Shown piece by piece: positions 33,128 through 42,106 of a stretch of DNA of 64,000 nucleotides. The number at the start of each line of letters is the position of its first letter. The stretch's first letter is position 1. The stretch is taken from assembly GCA_943371005.1 (NCBI GenBank), contig CALRTB020000009.1:67389-131388 (forward strand), written 5' to 3'. Both the position numbers and the translations under genes were made by a program. A model generated the notes under the pieces. The model saw only the letters and a program-made list of their open reading frames with translations. It did not search any database and was not told the origin of the DNA. The DNA comes from MRBY01 sp943371005 (GTDB lineage: Bacteria; Cyanobacteriota; Cyanobacteriia; Cyanobacteriales; MRBY01).

Positions 33128-35692
33128 ATGAAACCGACCCACAAGTTTCAGGTCAAAGCCGTTTTACCCCCTGTCCTGGAACCCTTGCGCCGCCTCGCCC
33201 ATAACATCCACTGGGATTGGAATGTCGCCGCAAAAAGCCTCTTTGTCCGCCTCGATCCAGACCTGTGGCAACAGACGAGCCATAATCCGGTGGCCATATT
33301 GGGTCGTGTTGACCAAGCCCGCCTCGATGAACTGGCTAAGGATGACGGTTTTATTGCCCACATGGAACGGGCCGTCGAGCAACTTGATGACTACCTCCAA
33401 CAACATACCTGGTACCACAAAGCGCGGGGCGAAACCAAAGGAAAAGAATGCTACGCCTATTTCTGTGCAGAGTATGGCCTCAGTTACTGTTTGCCGATCT
33501 ATTCAGGGGGTTTGGGGATTCTTGCGGGAGATCACCTCAAATCTGCCAGCGATCTCGGTTTGCCCCTCGTAGCCGTGGGTTTGTTATATCAGGAGGGGTA
33601 TTTCGCCCAGTATCTCAACCATGACGGCTGGCAGCAGGAAGAGTATCCGATCAATGATTTCTACAATATGCCCCTCCATTTAGAAAAAGATGACCAGGGG
33701 AACGAACTCATTATTGAGGTGGAATTTCCGGGGCGGATGGTTTACGCACGGGTCTGGCGCATTGATGTGGGGACGGTGCCCCTCTACATGTTAGATACAA
33801 ACATCGAACAGAATACCAACCCCTATGACCACGATATTACCGATGAACTGTATGGGGGCGATCGCGATCTACGGCTCCACCAAGAGATCCTCCTGGGGAT
33901 TGGTGGCGTGCGAATGCTAGAAAAACTAGGCTACAAGCCGACGGTCTATCACATGAACGAAGGTCACAGTGCCTTTTTGATCCTGGAGCGCATTCGCAAA
34001 CTGATGCAAGAGCAAGGATTAACCTTCCGCCATGCCAAACAGTTTGCCCTCTCGACCCAAATGTTTACGACCCATACCCCCGTATCGGCCGGGTTTGATC
34101 TCTTTTCTCCGGAGCAAACCCTCCATTATGTGGGTCACTATGCCGAAAAATTTGGCCTTTCTCCAGACCGCTTCTTGGGTCTGGGTCGGGAAAATACTGG
34201 GGATTTAGAAGCACCCTTTAACATGGCGATCTTTGCCCTCAAACACAGCGCTTTTATTAATGGTGTGAGTCAGCTCCATGGCCAAGTTTCCCGGGAAATG
34301 TTCCATAGTTTATGGCCTGATTTTCCCCGTGACGAAGTTGGAATCACCTCGATCACAAATGGTGTCCATGCCCGCAGTGTCACCGCCCCTGCCACCCAAG
34401 ATCTCTACGACCGCTATCTAGCGCCCACCTGGGATGAAGCCCCCGCCGAAAGTCATATTTGGCAAAAAGTGAGCACCATCCCCAACGAAGAACTGTGGCG
34501 TAACCACGAGCGCCAACGCTCTGACCTTGTGGTTTATATCCGGCAGCACCTCGCCAAACAATTGGAAAAACAAGGGGCCAGCGAAGCGGCGATCGCCAAA
34601 GCCAGCCAAGTACTCAAGCCCAACCTCCTGACTATCGGGTTTGCCCGTCGTTTTGCTACCTACAAGCGGGCCAATCTCTTTTTGTATGACATTGAACGAA
34701 TTAAAAAAATTATTCTCGGCCACCCAGAGCGGCAGGTGCAGTTTGTTATCGCTGGGAAAGCTCACCCGAAGGATATTCCAGGGAAAGAGCTCATCCGAAA
34801 CATCATCCATACTGTCCAGGAAGAAGGCCTCGAAGATTATGTTGTCTTCTTACCCAACTACAATATTCACATTGCCCGTAAGATGGTTGCCGGATGCGAT
34901 GTGTGGCTTAATACCCCCCGACGACCTAGGGAAGCATCTGGGACTTCCGGGATGAAGGCGGCGATGAATGGCTTACCAAATTTAAGCGTTCTTGATGGCT
35001 GGTGGGACGAGGCCGATTATACCCGCACCGGTTGGGCGATCGGCCACGGGGAAATTTACGATGATCAAGATTACCAAGACCGGGTAGAAGCCAGCGCCCT
35101 ATATGAACTGCTAGAAAAGGAAATTGTGCCCTTATTCTATACGCGTAATAGTTTCGATGTGCCAGAAGGTTGGGTCAATAAAATGAAGGAGGCGATTCGC
35201 CTTAATTGCCCCATGTTTAATACATCGCGGATGCTCCGGGACTATGCCCAAAAAGCTTATTTTAAATTGAGCGATCGCTACTTTGAACTCAGCGACAATC
35301 ACTACCAAGCCGTCCAAGAACTCGCCGATTGGAAATCCCAACTCTTTAAGGCCTGGTACAACATCCGCATTGAAGCCTTTGACGTTGCAGAGTCCGCCGA
35401 AATAGACATTCAACAGCCCGTCCATGTCAAAGCAATCCTTGATCTCACGACCCTCACCCCAGATGATCTGGCTGTGCAAATTTACCTCGGCACCATCAAC
35501 GACCAAGACGAACTCATTGACGGCGAAAGTTATCCCATGACCTTCCAGGGCATGACCGCCGACCAAAAAGCGATCTACCAAGGGGTCGTGCAATACCGAA
35601 AAAGTGGCTACCAAGGCATGGCCCTACGCATCCTCCCCCACCATCCCCACCTAGACGATGCCACCGAACCCCGTCTCATCCGGTGGGCCTAG
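33128..35692 (+). CDS. glgP: glycogen phosphorylase (alpha-glucan phosphorylase)
   Basis: GlgP removes glucose units from glycogen by phosphorolysis using pyridoxal phosphate. At 854 residues it belongs to the TIGR02094-type alpha-glucan phosphorylases common in cyanobacteria. Visible features are the N-terminal LAHNIHWDWNV, the sugar-binding CAEYGLSYCLPIYSGGLGILAGDHLK and THTPVSAGFD. The PLP-lysine region is RPREASGTSGMKAAMNG. The last 100 residues form a small beta-rich domain. The ATG at 33128 has little Shine-Dalgarno signal, but homology fixes it. Confidence 0.95.
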   Translation: MKPTHKFQVKAVLPPVLEPLRRLAHNIHWDWNVAAKSLFVRLDPDLWQQTSHNPVAILGRVDQARLDELAKDDGFIAHMERAVEQLDDYLQQHTWYHKARGETKGKECYAYFCAEYGLSYCLPIYSGGLGILAGDHLKSASDLGLPLVAVGLLYQEGYFAQYLNHDGWQQEEYPINDFYNMPLHLEKDDQGNELIIEVEFPGRMVYARVWRIDVGTVPLYMLDTNIEQNTNPYDHDITDELYGGDRDLRLHQEILLGIGGVRMLEKLGYKPTVYHMNEGHSAFLILERIRKLMQEQGLTFRHAKQFALSTQMFTTHTPVSAGFDLFSPEQTLHYVGHYAEKFGLSPDRFLGLGRENTGDLEAPFNMAIFALKHSAFINGVSQLHGQVSREMFHSLWPDFPRDEVGITSITNGVHARSVTAPATQDLYDRYLAPTWDEAPAESHIWQKVSTIPNEELWRNHERQRSDLVVYIRQHLAKQLEKQGASEAAIAKASQVLKPNLLTIGFARRFATYKRANLFLYDIERIKKIILGHPERQVQFVIAGKAHPKDIPGKELIRNIIHTVQEEGLEDYVVFLPNYNIHIARKMVAGCDVWLNTPRRPREASGTSGMKAAMNGLPNLSVLDGWWDEADYTRTGWAIGHGEIYDDQDYQDRVEASALYELLEKEIVPLFYTRNSFDVPEGWVNKMKEAIRLNCPMFNTSRMLRDYAQKAYFKLSDRYFELSDNHYQAVQELADWKSQLFKAWYNIRIEAFDVAESAEIDIQQPVHVKAILDLTTLTPDDLAVQIYLGTINDQDELIDGESYPMTFQGMTADQKAIYQGVVQYRKSGYQGMALRILPHHPHLDDATEPRLIRWA

Positions 35693-35872
35693 GACAAACT
35701 GTCCAGGAGACTATCCCAATGGCAATTTACCCCTATACTGGGGAAGAACTTTCCCTGAGAGAGTTTACGTTTCTTAAAATTATCGGGCAATCATTAAAGC
35801 CCGAATGCCTTGTGAGACAATAGTCTAAGCTATTAAACTAAGCAAGAATCCATTTATTAAAACAACAATAAT

Positions 35873-36358
35873 ATGAGCGTCGTTAGTCAAGTTATCCTGA
35901 GAGCCGATGACGAACTCCGCTATCCCAGCAGCGGTGAACTCTCGGGGATTAAAAACTTTTTAGCCACTGGGGCGGTACGGATCCGCATTGCGGAGACCCT
36001 TGCCGACAACGAAAAGAAAATCGTTGACCAAGCCCAAAAGCAACTGTTTAGCATCCACCCAGAATATCGAACTGCGGGCGGAAATGCAGCCACCACTAAG
36101 CAATATAACCAATGTCTGCGGGACTACGGTTGGTACCTACGCCTGGTCACCTACGGTATCCTCGCTGGCGACAAAGATCCCATTGAAAGGATTGGTTTGA
36201 TTGGGGTGAAAGAAATGTATAACGCCCTCGGTGTACCGGTGCCTGGGATGGTCGATGCGATTCGCTGCCTCAAGGATGCCGCTCTTGGTGTGCTTGATTC
36301 AGAGGAAGCCAGAATTGCGGCTCCTTACTTCGACTTCATTGCCCAAGCAATGTCCTAG
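35873..36358 (+). CDS. apcD: allophycocyanin alpha-B subunit ApcD
   Basis: ApcD is a minor allophycocyanin-like terminal emitter of the phycobilisome core that passes energy towards photosystem I or II. At 161 residues it is of exact family length. The chromophore-binding Cys lies in YNQCLRDYGWYLRLVTYG (about residue 81), with the globin-like helices before and after. The variants QVILRADDELRYP at the N-terminus and GWYLRL mark ApcD rather than ApcA. The gene stands alone between glgP and a membrane protein and has its own terminator, so it is probably a single-gene transcript. Confidence 0.93.
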   Translation: MSVVSQVILRADDELRYPSSGELSGIKNFLATGAVRIRIAETLADNEKKIVDQAQKQLFSIHPEYRTAGGNAATTKQYNQCLRDYGWYLRLVTYGILAGDKDPIERIGLIGVKEMYNALGVPVPGMVDAIRCLKDAALGVLDSEEARIAAPYFDFIAQAMS

Positions 36359-36407
36359 GTTCAAGCTAGGCGATCGCGGTCTAATTCAACTAAATTATTC
36401 CGTTGGG

Positions 36408-36438
36408 AATCAGGGCTGTTTTCGCACCCTGATTTTTT
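36408..36438 (+). terminator. rho-independent terminator of apcD
   Basis: AATCAGGG (36408-36415) pairs perfectly with CCCTGATT (36427-36434) around an 11-base loop. It is followed by TTTT and lies about 50 bases after the apcD stop. Confidence 0.9.
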
Positions 36439-36475
36439 ATTGCTTCTTTAGTCTGCAGGCAGCTTTCCCAGGGCC

Positions 36476-36590
36476 ACCCCTCTAGCTCCCCTCTAGGGGA
36501 GAATGGCTCCCTCTGTCCTGGCGGGCACTTTCCCCGGGGAATTACCCCTTCTGGCTTTCAGCCACCTTCCCCAAGGAAGGATTGTTGTTG
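36476..36590. repeat. dispersed palindromic repeats, two adjacent copies
   Basis: First copy about 36509-36543: TCCCTCTGTCCTGGCGGGCAC then TTTCCCCGGGGAATT. Second copy about 36541-36586: CCCCTTCTGGCTTTCAGCC then CCTTCCCCAAGGAAGG. Both are imperfect palindromes of the same family as those at 21051 and 37320. They lie between the apcD terminator and the next gene. Confidence 0.6.
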
Positions 36591-36635
36591 GGTATCCTAG
36601 CAAGTAACAGATTTGTCTATGGGTCAAGAATAGAG

Positions 36636-37181
36636 ATGACAGCATCACGCGCCCAAAAGCACGACTTTCCTTGGATTTCCTTGGGGCTTTTTTGTTTAGC
36701 CTATGGGGTGTTTGGGTGGCTGGTGGGAGAAATGATCCCAGCATGGCAGACATGGCTCTTGGCGCATCAGGCATGGTTTTTTTGGCCCATTGATCGGGCG
36801 ATCGCCTTCAAGATGGCCTGGGGATTTGGCGGGGGACTCGTGATCCTGCTGATGGTAGTTCTAGTGGCTCCCCTGCGGATCATGCAATTGTTATTTGGGA
36901 CTTGGCTGCGTTCCGATGCCAAGGCTTTTATGTCGGTCTTAGCCTGGGCTTTTGCGGCGGTATTGATTATTTGTTGGCTAGAGCAATTTGTCCGCTTTTT
37001 TGTGTTGCTTTCAGCGGGGGTTCTATGTCACCTAGATTTGCAGATTCGTGGTTATCGGGTGTGGCAGGTTTTTCTCATCCTCAGTGGAATGGGTCTGGGG
37101 AGCTTTGCCCTAGGAGGATATTTATTTTCTCAGTTTCAGATTGAAATCGCTCAATTTTGGTCTATTCTCCAATCGGCCTAA
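36636..37181 (+). CDS. multi-spanning membrane protein of unknown function
   Basis: I chose the ATG at 36636 (MTASRAQKHDF), 181 residues; an in-frame upstream start would run into the intergenic repeat. About four hydrophobic segments are visible: WISLGLFCLAYGVFGWLVG, FKMAWGFGGGLVILLMVVLVA, the SVLAWAFAAVLIICWLE region, and FLILSGMGLGSFALGGYLF. It is rich in Trp, Phe and Gly with no charged signature motif. I recognise no named family. Confidence 0.65.
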   Translation: MTASRAQKHDFPWISLGLFCLAYGVFGWLVGEMIPAWQTWLLAHQAWFFWPIDRAIAFKMAWGFGGGLVILLMVVLVAPLRIMQLLFGTWLRSDAKAFMSVLAWAFAAVLIICWLEQFVRFFVLLSAGVLCHLDLQIRGYRVWQVFLILSGMGLGSFALGGYLFSQFQIEIAQFWSILQSA

Positions 37182-37319
37182 AGTCTGAGCATTGTCAAAA
37201 ACAATTAATTGTTTCCTAATCTTCACCCCTAAAACCCTGGTAGTTTAGGAGATCTTTCTTGTGAATTCTTAGGTGGTTGCCCCCAAGATTGGGAATAAGG
37301 GGGCTATTTTTTCCCAGGG

Positions 37320-37368
37320 AATAACACCCTCCGACCTGGCGGCCGCCTCCCTCAAGGGAGGATTCTTT
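37320..37368. repeat. dispersed palindromic repeat, copy 4
   Basis: ACACCCTCCGACCTGGCGGC then CCTCCCTCAAGGGAGGATTC is an imperfect palindrome. The 5' half resembles the copy at 21051 and the CCTGGCGG half resembles the copy at 36509. It lies in the convergent spacer just beyond the gene ending at 37396. Confidence 0.6.
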
Positions 37369-37395
37369 TCGATTTTTCCCCAGGGAAAGGATGAT

Positions 37396-37944
37396 TTAAG
37401 CTTGGGCGAGAATTGGCGGAATGCAGGGTTTACCGCTGGGGGTGGCGAGTCTGAGGCCAGCGGTTTCGGGGCGACAGTGAATTTCTGCAGCGAGGATTGG
37501 GGGTTCAAAGGAGGCGATCGCCGCTTCGACGGTCTGGAAAGTTACCCCTTGGGCCAAGATTGGTGGAATACAGGGTTTCCCACTGGGGCTACTGACCAAG
37601 ACTGGGGTAGAGTCTGTGCGGGGTTGGATGGTGGCGGCCAGGATCGGCGGTTCTAGGGTATCAGGGACTGTATGCTTCGGGCTGGCTGTTTCTGCTGGGG
37701 CCGGATTGTTTGCCGCTGCAAGTTGTGCTTCGAGGGTGGCAATTTTGCCTTGATATTCCTGTTGTAAGGTGGCGATCGCCTCCCGTAACCGTTGCTCGTG
37801 GTTGGCTTCGCTGGTTTGCAGATCCCGCCGCAGTTGACTCAATTCCGTTTCTAAGGTGCCTAGGCGATTCAGGTCATCTTTTTTGACGAGGTAAAATGCC
37901 CCCGCACCAACACCACAACCAATCACAAAGGGAATAATCCACAT
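37396..37944 (-). CDS. membrane-anchored coiled-coil protein with repeated Cys-Pro tail motif
   Basis: I chose the ATG at 37944 (MWIIPFVIGCG), 182 residues. An N-terminal membrane helix (about 1-20) is followed by a coiled coil (about 25-75) and a Pro/Ala-rich linker. The tail has two in-frame copies of a unit ending PSGKPCIPPILAQ, each preceded by an EPPILAA element. The DNA of the two copies, 37402-37440 and 37549-37587, is offset by 147 bases (49 codons). The second copy ends at the stop codon. I do not know the family. Confidence 0.7.
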   Translation of the reverse strand: MWIIPFVIGCGVGAGAFYLVKKDDLNRLGTLETELSQLRRDLQTSEANHEQRLREAIATLQQEYQGKIATLEAQLAAANNPAPAETASPKHTVPDTLEPPILAATIQPRTDSTPVLVSSPSGKPCIPPILAQGVTFQTVEAAIASFEPPILAAEIHCRPETAGLRLATPSGKPCIPPILAQA

Positions 37945-38049
37945 AATTTCAATATGCTCCAAGCAAAACCACTAAAAAACAGATCTATTGTGACCTTTTT
38001 TCTGCATTTCAAGGCAATCGGCTTCTGATTCTAGCGAATTTTTCTAGAT

Positions 38050-38892
38050 TTAGGCTGATTCGCTGGCATTCAACCCCTGTAAGGCCCGCATTAACCCCTT
38101 TTGACTCGCCATCCCATAGACATAATTGAGGTAACTTTGGAAAGCTTGGGCATCCTCTGGATTGAGGGCGATCTCCCCCAGGAGATCGAGGCTCGTGGTG
38201 CCATCGGTGGGCGGCGTAATCACAACCAAATCTGGATCGAGGGGATGGTCATATTGCCAAAACTGTTCTACGTCGATGATCTCAGGGAGCTGTTGCGGTT
38301 GGGATGTTTCAATTTCTGCTTGGTCATGACTGGGTAAATTAGCCGCAGTTTCCGTCGCGAAATGTTGCCGTCGGTAGTCCCGGAGTGCATCGAGGATTTG
38401 TTGCTTGGTGCGGCCCCGCAGTTGAAAAATCACAAAGGGATCTTCGTTAAAGCGATCGCCGAGTTGATAATAGACTGCGCCAATGTGTTTACAGGGATTG
38501 GCTTTATCGGGACAGGTACAGCGGGAGTGAATATCCGCCAGGGTAAAAGGAAACAAATTCAAACCATTTTCCGTGAAGACCTGCTCAATGGCTGCGGGCA
38601 TCTCCCCGGCCAACAGTTGGGCCGAAAATAGCGCCTTTTGGGCTAAACTTTCCACCACATAGCCCCAAGCTTCGTCACTAAAGGGTTCTAGTTTTAGGGA
38701 AACACGGTAGGGTTCTGGTTCGCTCCCCTGCACGAGGGCGATCGCCTGGGCCTCGACGAAATCAATTTGCAACACATTGCCTGCTTTTGCATAGATGCGT
38801 GCCCGTTCGAGGCGTTTTTTAAAGCGATAAGAATCTAACAATTCTAGCCACCGCTGTACCCACCAACGCTGTTGATCGAGGGTTTCTAACAT
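38050..38892 (-). CDS. SWIM zinc-finger protein
   Basis: This 280-residue protein starts at the ATG at 38892 (MLETLDQQRWW). The SWIM finger (CxCx(n)CxH) is CTCPDKANPCKHIGAVYYQL near residue 130-150. The N-terminal half and the acidic C-terminal half have no catalytic motif I know. SWIM domains bind DNA or protein partners. In bacteria such proteins often sit beside SNF2-family helicases, but no helicase is adjacent here. The role is unresolved. Confidence 0.85.
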   Translation of the reverse strand: MLETLDQQRWWVQRWLELLDSYRFKKRLERARIYAKAGNVLQIDFVEAQAIALVQGSEPEPYRVSLKLEPFSDEAWGYVVESLAQKALFSAQLLAGEMPAAIEQVFTENGLNLFPFTLADIHSRCTCPDKANPCKHIGAVYYQLGDRFNEDPFVIFQLRGRTKQQILDALRDYRRQHFATETAANLPSHDQAEIETSQPQQLPEIIDVEQFWQYDHPLDPDLVVITPPTDGTTSLDLLGEIALNPEDAQAFQSYLNYVYGMASQKGLMRALQGLNASESA

Positions 38893-38961
38893 AACCGAAT
38901 ATTCCTCTGAGAATGTGCGCACATCACCTTTGTCTCTCCGAATAGTTTCCCAAGAAAGGGG

Positions 38962-39747
38962 CTATGGATTCAAATTGCGGGATTTATAAAACGTTTCGAG
39001 GCTATCTTGATCCCCCACAAACCGCCAATGCCAAGGCTCGTAGGCAATACCCTGGGGATTATCTCGTGGGAAAGACAACTCAAAACTATAGCGAGCGGCA
39101 TTATTTTGGAGCCACTGAAACGCCGCTGTATCTTCAAAATTTTCCTGGAGGTGGGTCGCTGGCACATTGCCATCCCCTAGATCAATGGCATAGCCCGTAT
39201 GGTGTTCACTGTAGCGGGGAGGCGCGCTCACTTCGGCCCGTTTGGTGGTGTCCTGGGCGCGCTGTTCTTTAATGTCAAAAAATAGATATTGTTGCTCTTC
39301 GATGGTACGAAAGGCAGAAAGTAAGGCTAAATTGATCCCAGCTTGTCTGGCATCGGCTTGCATTTGGAGAAATTTTTCAGCGGCGGCAGGGCGCAATTTG
39401 AGGCGACCATCAGCACTGACGGCTACCAGTTCACTGGCCTCGGCTTCAGGATAAGGGAAATGACCGAGAATTTGTTCGGTAGTTTCGGCGTCACTGGCAT
39501 CTGGTTCGGACGTAGAAACATTGCTGGGGACATTCCCTGGAGCAACGGGGTCTGGGGTTGCTTGAAAAAACTGGCGTGAGGCGATCGCCCCCAACCCGAC
39601 AATGAGAATTCCCCCCAACCCTAACAATAGACGTTGCTTGGGGTTAGATCCTGTGGTTTTTTCGCTTTGTTCTGGATCTTCATCCCGCACGACCTCAGGA
39701 ATATCAATGTCATCCAGGACAGAGAGGTCATCAAATTCTTCGGACAC
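38962..39747 (-). CDS. D-alanyl-D-alanine carboxypeptidase, VanY-type (M15)
   Basis: This is an anchored periplasmic peptidase. The frame is stopped just upstream, so the start must be TTG 39753 or GTG 39747. I prefer GTG because AGGA lies seven bases before it, giving 261 residues. An acidic N-terminal tail (about 1-35) precedes a membrane helix (RLLLGLGGILIVGLGAIAS). The M15 zinc motif is SEHHTGYAIDLGD and the second His motif is EPWHWRFVG. It probably trims peptidoglycan stem peptides. Confidence 0.87.
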   Translation of the reverse strand: MSEEFDDLSVLDDIDIPEVVRDEDPEQSEKTTGSNPKQRLLLGLGGILIVGLGAIASRQFFQATPDPVAPGNVPSNVSTSEPDASDAETTEQILGHFPYPEAEASELVAVSADGRLKLRPAAAEKFLQMQADARQAGINLALLSAFRTIEEQQYLFFDIKEQRAQDTTKRAEVSAPPRYSEHHTGYAIDLGDGNVPATHLQENFEDTAAFQWLQNNAARYSFELSFPRDNPQGIAYEPWHWRFVGDQDSLETFYKSRNLNP

Positions 39748-39882
39748 GCTCAATTCCTACCGCTGCACTCCCTAAATATTTTGTGGTTCTATCTTATGTT
39801 GCTTTCTTCGCAATGGGGAAGTTCTCCAGCAAAATCATCATTTGGTGTTAGCCTCAAACAAGAATCAAAGGTTGGGGACTCT

Positions 39883-40818
39883 ATGGCAGAATTGCTGCTG
39901 CAATTGGCGTTGGTCTACGGCAAGTTGGGGCTAGGGATTGGGGGCGGTTGGCTCCTGGGGAAATATCTCTCTGCAACCTTGGGGCGCAATTTGGGAAAGG
40001 GTCTGTTTTGGTTCGGCATCCCTTTGAGTGTGTTTGGCTTTGTGCGCCAGGTGGATTTGACGGGCACGCTCTGGTTTGCGCCGGTCGTTGCTTGGTTGGC
40101 GATGGGACTTTGTTTTGGGGTGGCTTGGCTGTGGTTGCGGTACCGTAGCCCTGATTTATCGCTCCCCTCCCAGGGCAGTTTCCTGTTGGTTTCGAGCATT
40201 GGTAATACGGGCTATCTGGGCTATCCGATCAGTTTGGCGATCGCCGGGCCAGAAACCTTTGCCTGGGCTTTGTTTTACGATTTACTGGGCAGCCTGCTTT
40301 GGGGTTACGGAGTGGGGGTAATGGTGGCCACCTACTACGGCCAGGGGAAAAATCAAACTTGGTTAACACGCCTGAAAAATATGGGTACCCAGGTGGGAAT
40401 CAACCCCTCCCTCTGGAGTTTGGTGCTGGGGTTGGCCTGTGAGCCGCTGGTTTTTCCGGAACCTGTGGAATGGGGTCTAGAAGTGGCGTCTTGGGTGGTG
40501 ATTGGTTTGGCGATCATCTTGATCGGGATGCGCCTGGGGGAATTGGAACCGGGCCAAGAAATACCGCCAGTGCGCAGTAGTCTCTTGATTAAAATGGCGA
40601 TCGCACCGTTTCTGTTCGGCTTAATCTTGCCTTTGTTCAATTTGCCCAACGTCATTTGTTTGGTGTTGGTGTTGCAGATCGCGATGCCACCAGCCTTCGC
40701 CACCTTGATCGTCAGCGAAACCTATGCCCTCGATCGCCAGTTAGCCGTCAGTTCCCTCGCCACTGGCACCCTCCTTTTGTTGGGCACGCTGCCCATTTGG
40801 TTATTGTGGTTTCGTTAG
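39883..40818 (+). CDS. AEC-family transporter (auxin efflux carrier-like)
   Basis: This 311-residue membrane protein starts at the ATG at 39883 (MAELLLQLALVYGK). The reading frame continues far upstream, but that part overlaps the VanY gene. About ten hydrophobic segments are seen. The AEC hallmarks are SSIGNTGYLGYPI in the N-terminal half and MPPAFATLIVSE near the end. Bacterial AEC proteins export or import carboxylates and related solutes; the substrate is unknown. It overlaps the convergent aroC gene by four bases. Confidence 0.85.
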   Translation: MAELLLQLALVYGKLGLGIGGGWLLGKYLSATLGRNLGKGLFWFGIPLSVFGFVRQVDLTGTLWFAPVVAWLAMGLCFGVAWLWLRYRSPDLSLPSQGSFLLVSSIGNTGYLGYPISLAIAGPETFAWALFYDLLGSLLWGYGVGVMVATYYGQGKNQTWLTRLKNMGTQVGINPSLWSLVLGLACEPLVFPEPVEWGLEVASWVVIGLAIILIGMRLGELEPGQEIPPVRSSLLIKMAIAPFLFGLILPLFNLPNVICLVLVLQIAMPPAFATLIVSETYALDRQLAVSSLATGTLLLLGTLPIWLLWFR

Positions 40819-41909
40819 CTGAGAGTGCGACACTGCCCTTGGTGCCGCAACAGATGATCACACAGCACGAGGGCGACCATCGCTTCCACCATCGGCACGG
40901 CACGGGGTAACACGCAGGGGTCATGACGGCCTTTGGCGGCGAGGGTTGCTTCTTCGCCAGCTCGCGTCGCCGTTTGTTGCGCTTTCCCAATGGTTGCGGT
41001 GGGTTTGAAGGCCACCCGGAGGACAATATTTTCGCCGTTGGAAATGCCCCCTTGAATGCCGCCGGAACGGTTGGTTTTGGTGCGGATCTGGCCCTGGTCA
41101 TCCACGGTAAATTCATCGTTGTGCTCTTGACCCGTGAGCAGAGTGCCCGCAAATCCAGAACCAATTTCAAAACCTTTGCTAGCTGGCAGCGACATCGCTC
41201 CCTTCGCCAAATCTGCTTCGAGCTTGTCAAACACGGGCATCCCCAAACCGACGGGTACCTTGCGGGCCACACACTCGACCACCCCACCGATGGAATCTTT
41301 TTGCTTGCGAATCTCATCGATCAGAGCAATCATTTTTTCCGCCGCCACCGTATCGGGACAACGGACAATGTTGCTTTCTACTTGCTCAAGGGTGACTTGG
41401 CTCGGATCAATATCAACGGCTTCACAGTCTTTGATGCGCTTCACATAGCCGATAATTTCCACCCCGGCCACCTGCTTGAGGATTTTTTTGGCGATCGCCC
41501 CCGCTGCCACCCGACCAATGGTTTCTCTCGCCGAAGAACGGCCCCCCCCTTCATAATTGCGAATCCCATACTTCGCATCGTAGGTAAAATCCGCGTGGGA
41601 AGGACGATATTTCTCCTTCATTTCCGAATAATCCTTGGAGCGTTGATCTTTATTGCGCACCAAGATTGAGATCGGAGTACCCGTTGTTTTCCCCTCAAAG
41701 ACCCCAGACATAATCTCACAACGGTCGGCTTCATTGCGGGGGGTGGTGATGCGACTTTGCCCCGGACGACGGCGGTCTAACTCCGCTTGGATTTCCGCTT
41801 CAGAAATTTCTACTAGGGGCGGACAGCCATCAATCACGACGCCAACGCCACCCCCATGGGATTCACCGTAGGTTGTAATCCGAAATAAATGTCCGAAGCT
41901 GTTGCCCAT
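40815..41909 (-). CDS. aroC: chorismate synthase
   Basis: AroC converts EPSP to chorismate with reduced FMN, in the last step of the shikimate pathway. The 364-residue frame has the expected blocks: GNSFGHLFRITTYGESHG at the N-terminus, RRPGQSRITTPRNEAD, the FMN/phosphate region YEGGGRSSARETIGRVAAGA, and the C-terminal KGRHDPCVLPRAVPMVEAM. Length and motifs are complete. It overlaps the convergent AEC gene by four bases. No other aromatic amino-acid gene is nearby. Confidence 0.98.
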   Translation of the reverse strand: MGNSFGHLFRITTYGESHGGGVGVVIDGCPPLVEISEAEIQAELDRRRPGQSRITTPRNEADRCEIMSGVFEGKTTGTPISILVRNKDQRSKDYSEMKEKYRPSHADFTYDAKYGIRNYEGGGRSSARETIGRVAAGAIAKKILKQVAGVEIIGYVKRIKDCEAVDIDPSQVTLEQVESNIVRCPDTVAAEKMIALIDEIRKQKDSIGGVVECVARKVPVGLGMPVFDKLEADLAKGAMSLPASKGFEIGSGFAGTLLTGQEHNDEFTVDDQGQIRTKTNRSGGIQGGISNGENIVLRVAFKPTATIGKAQQTATRAGEEATLAAKGRHDPCVLPRAVPMVEAMVALVLCDHLLRHQGQCRTLS

Positions 41910-42106
41910 AGGTCTGATCGCAGTGATGGAATAGAAAAATTTGTGCTGAAATTTCAGAAAATTTCGAGACTGTATTGTAACCCAGTTCCCTGACCCTACC
42001 GCCTGCCGTTGTGCGAATTTCTCTTACCTTTCCAGAATAATTTTCTTGAGGAACGACCGCAGTTTCCTATAATTTTTCCAGTCCAATCTCTCCCCACCCA
42101 TTGCCC

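Noticed and set aside
39634..39882. N-terminal extension of the AEC transporter
   Set aside because: The frame is open, but it overlaps the VanY-like gene on the other strand. The AEC family begins at the ATG at 39883.
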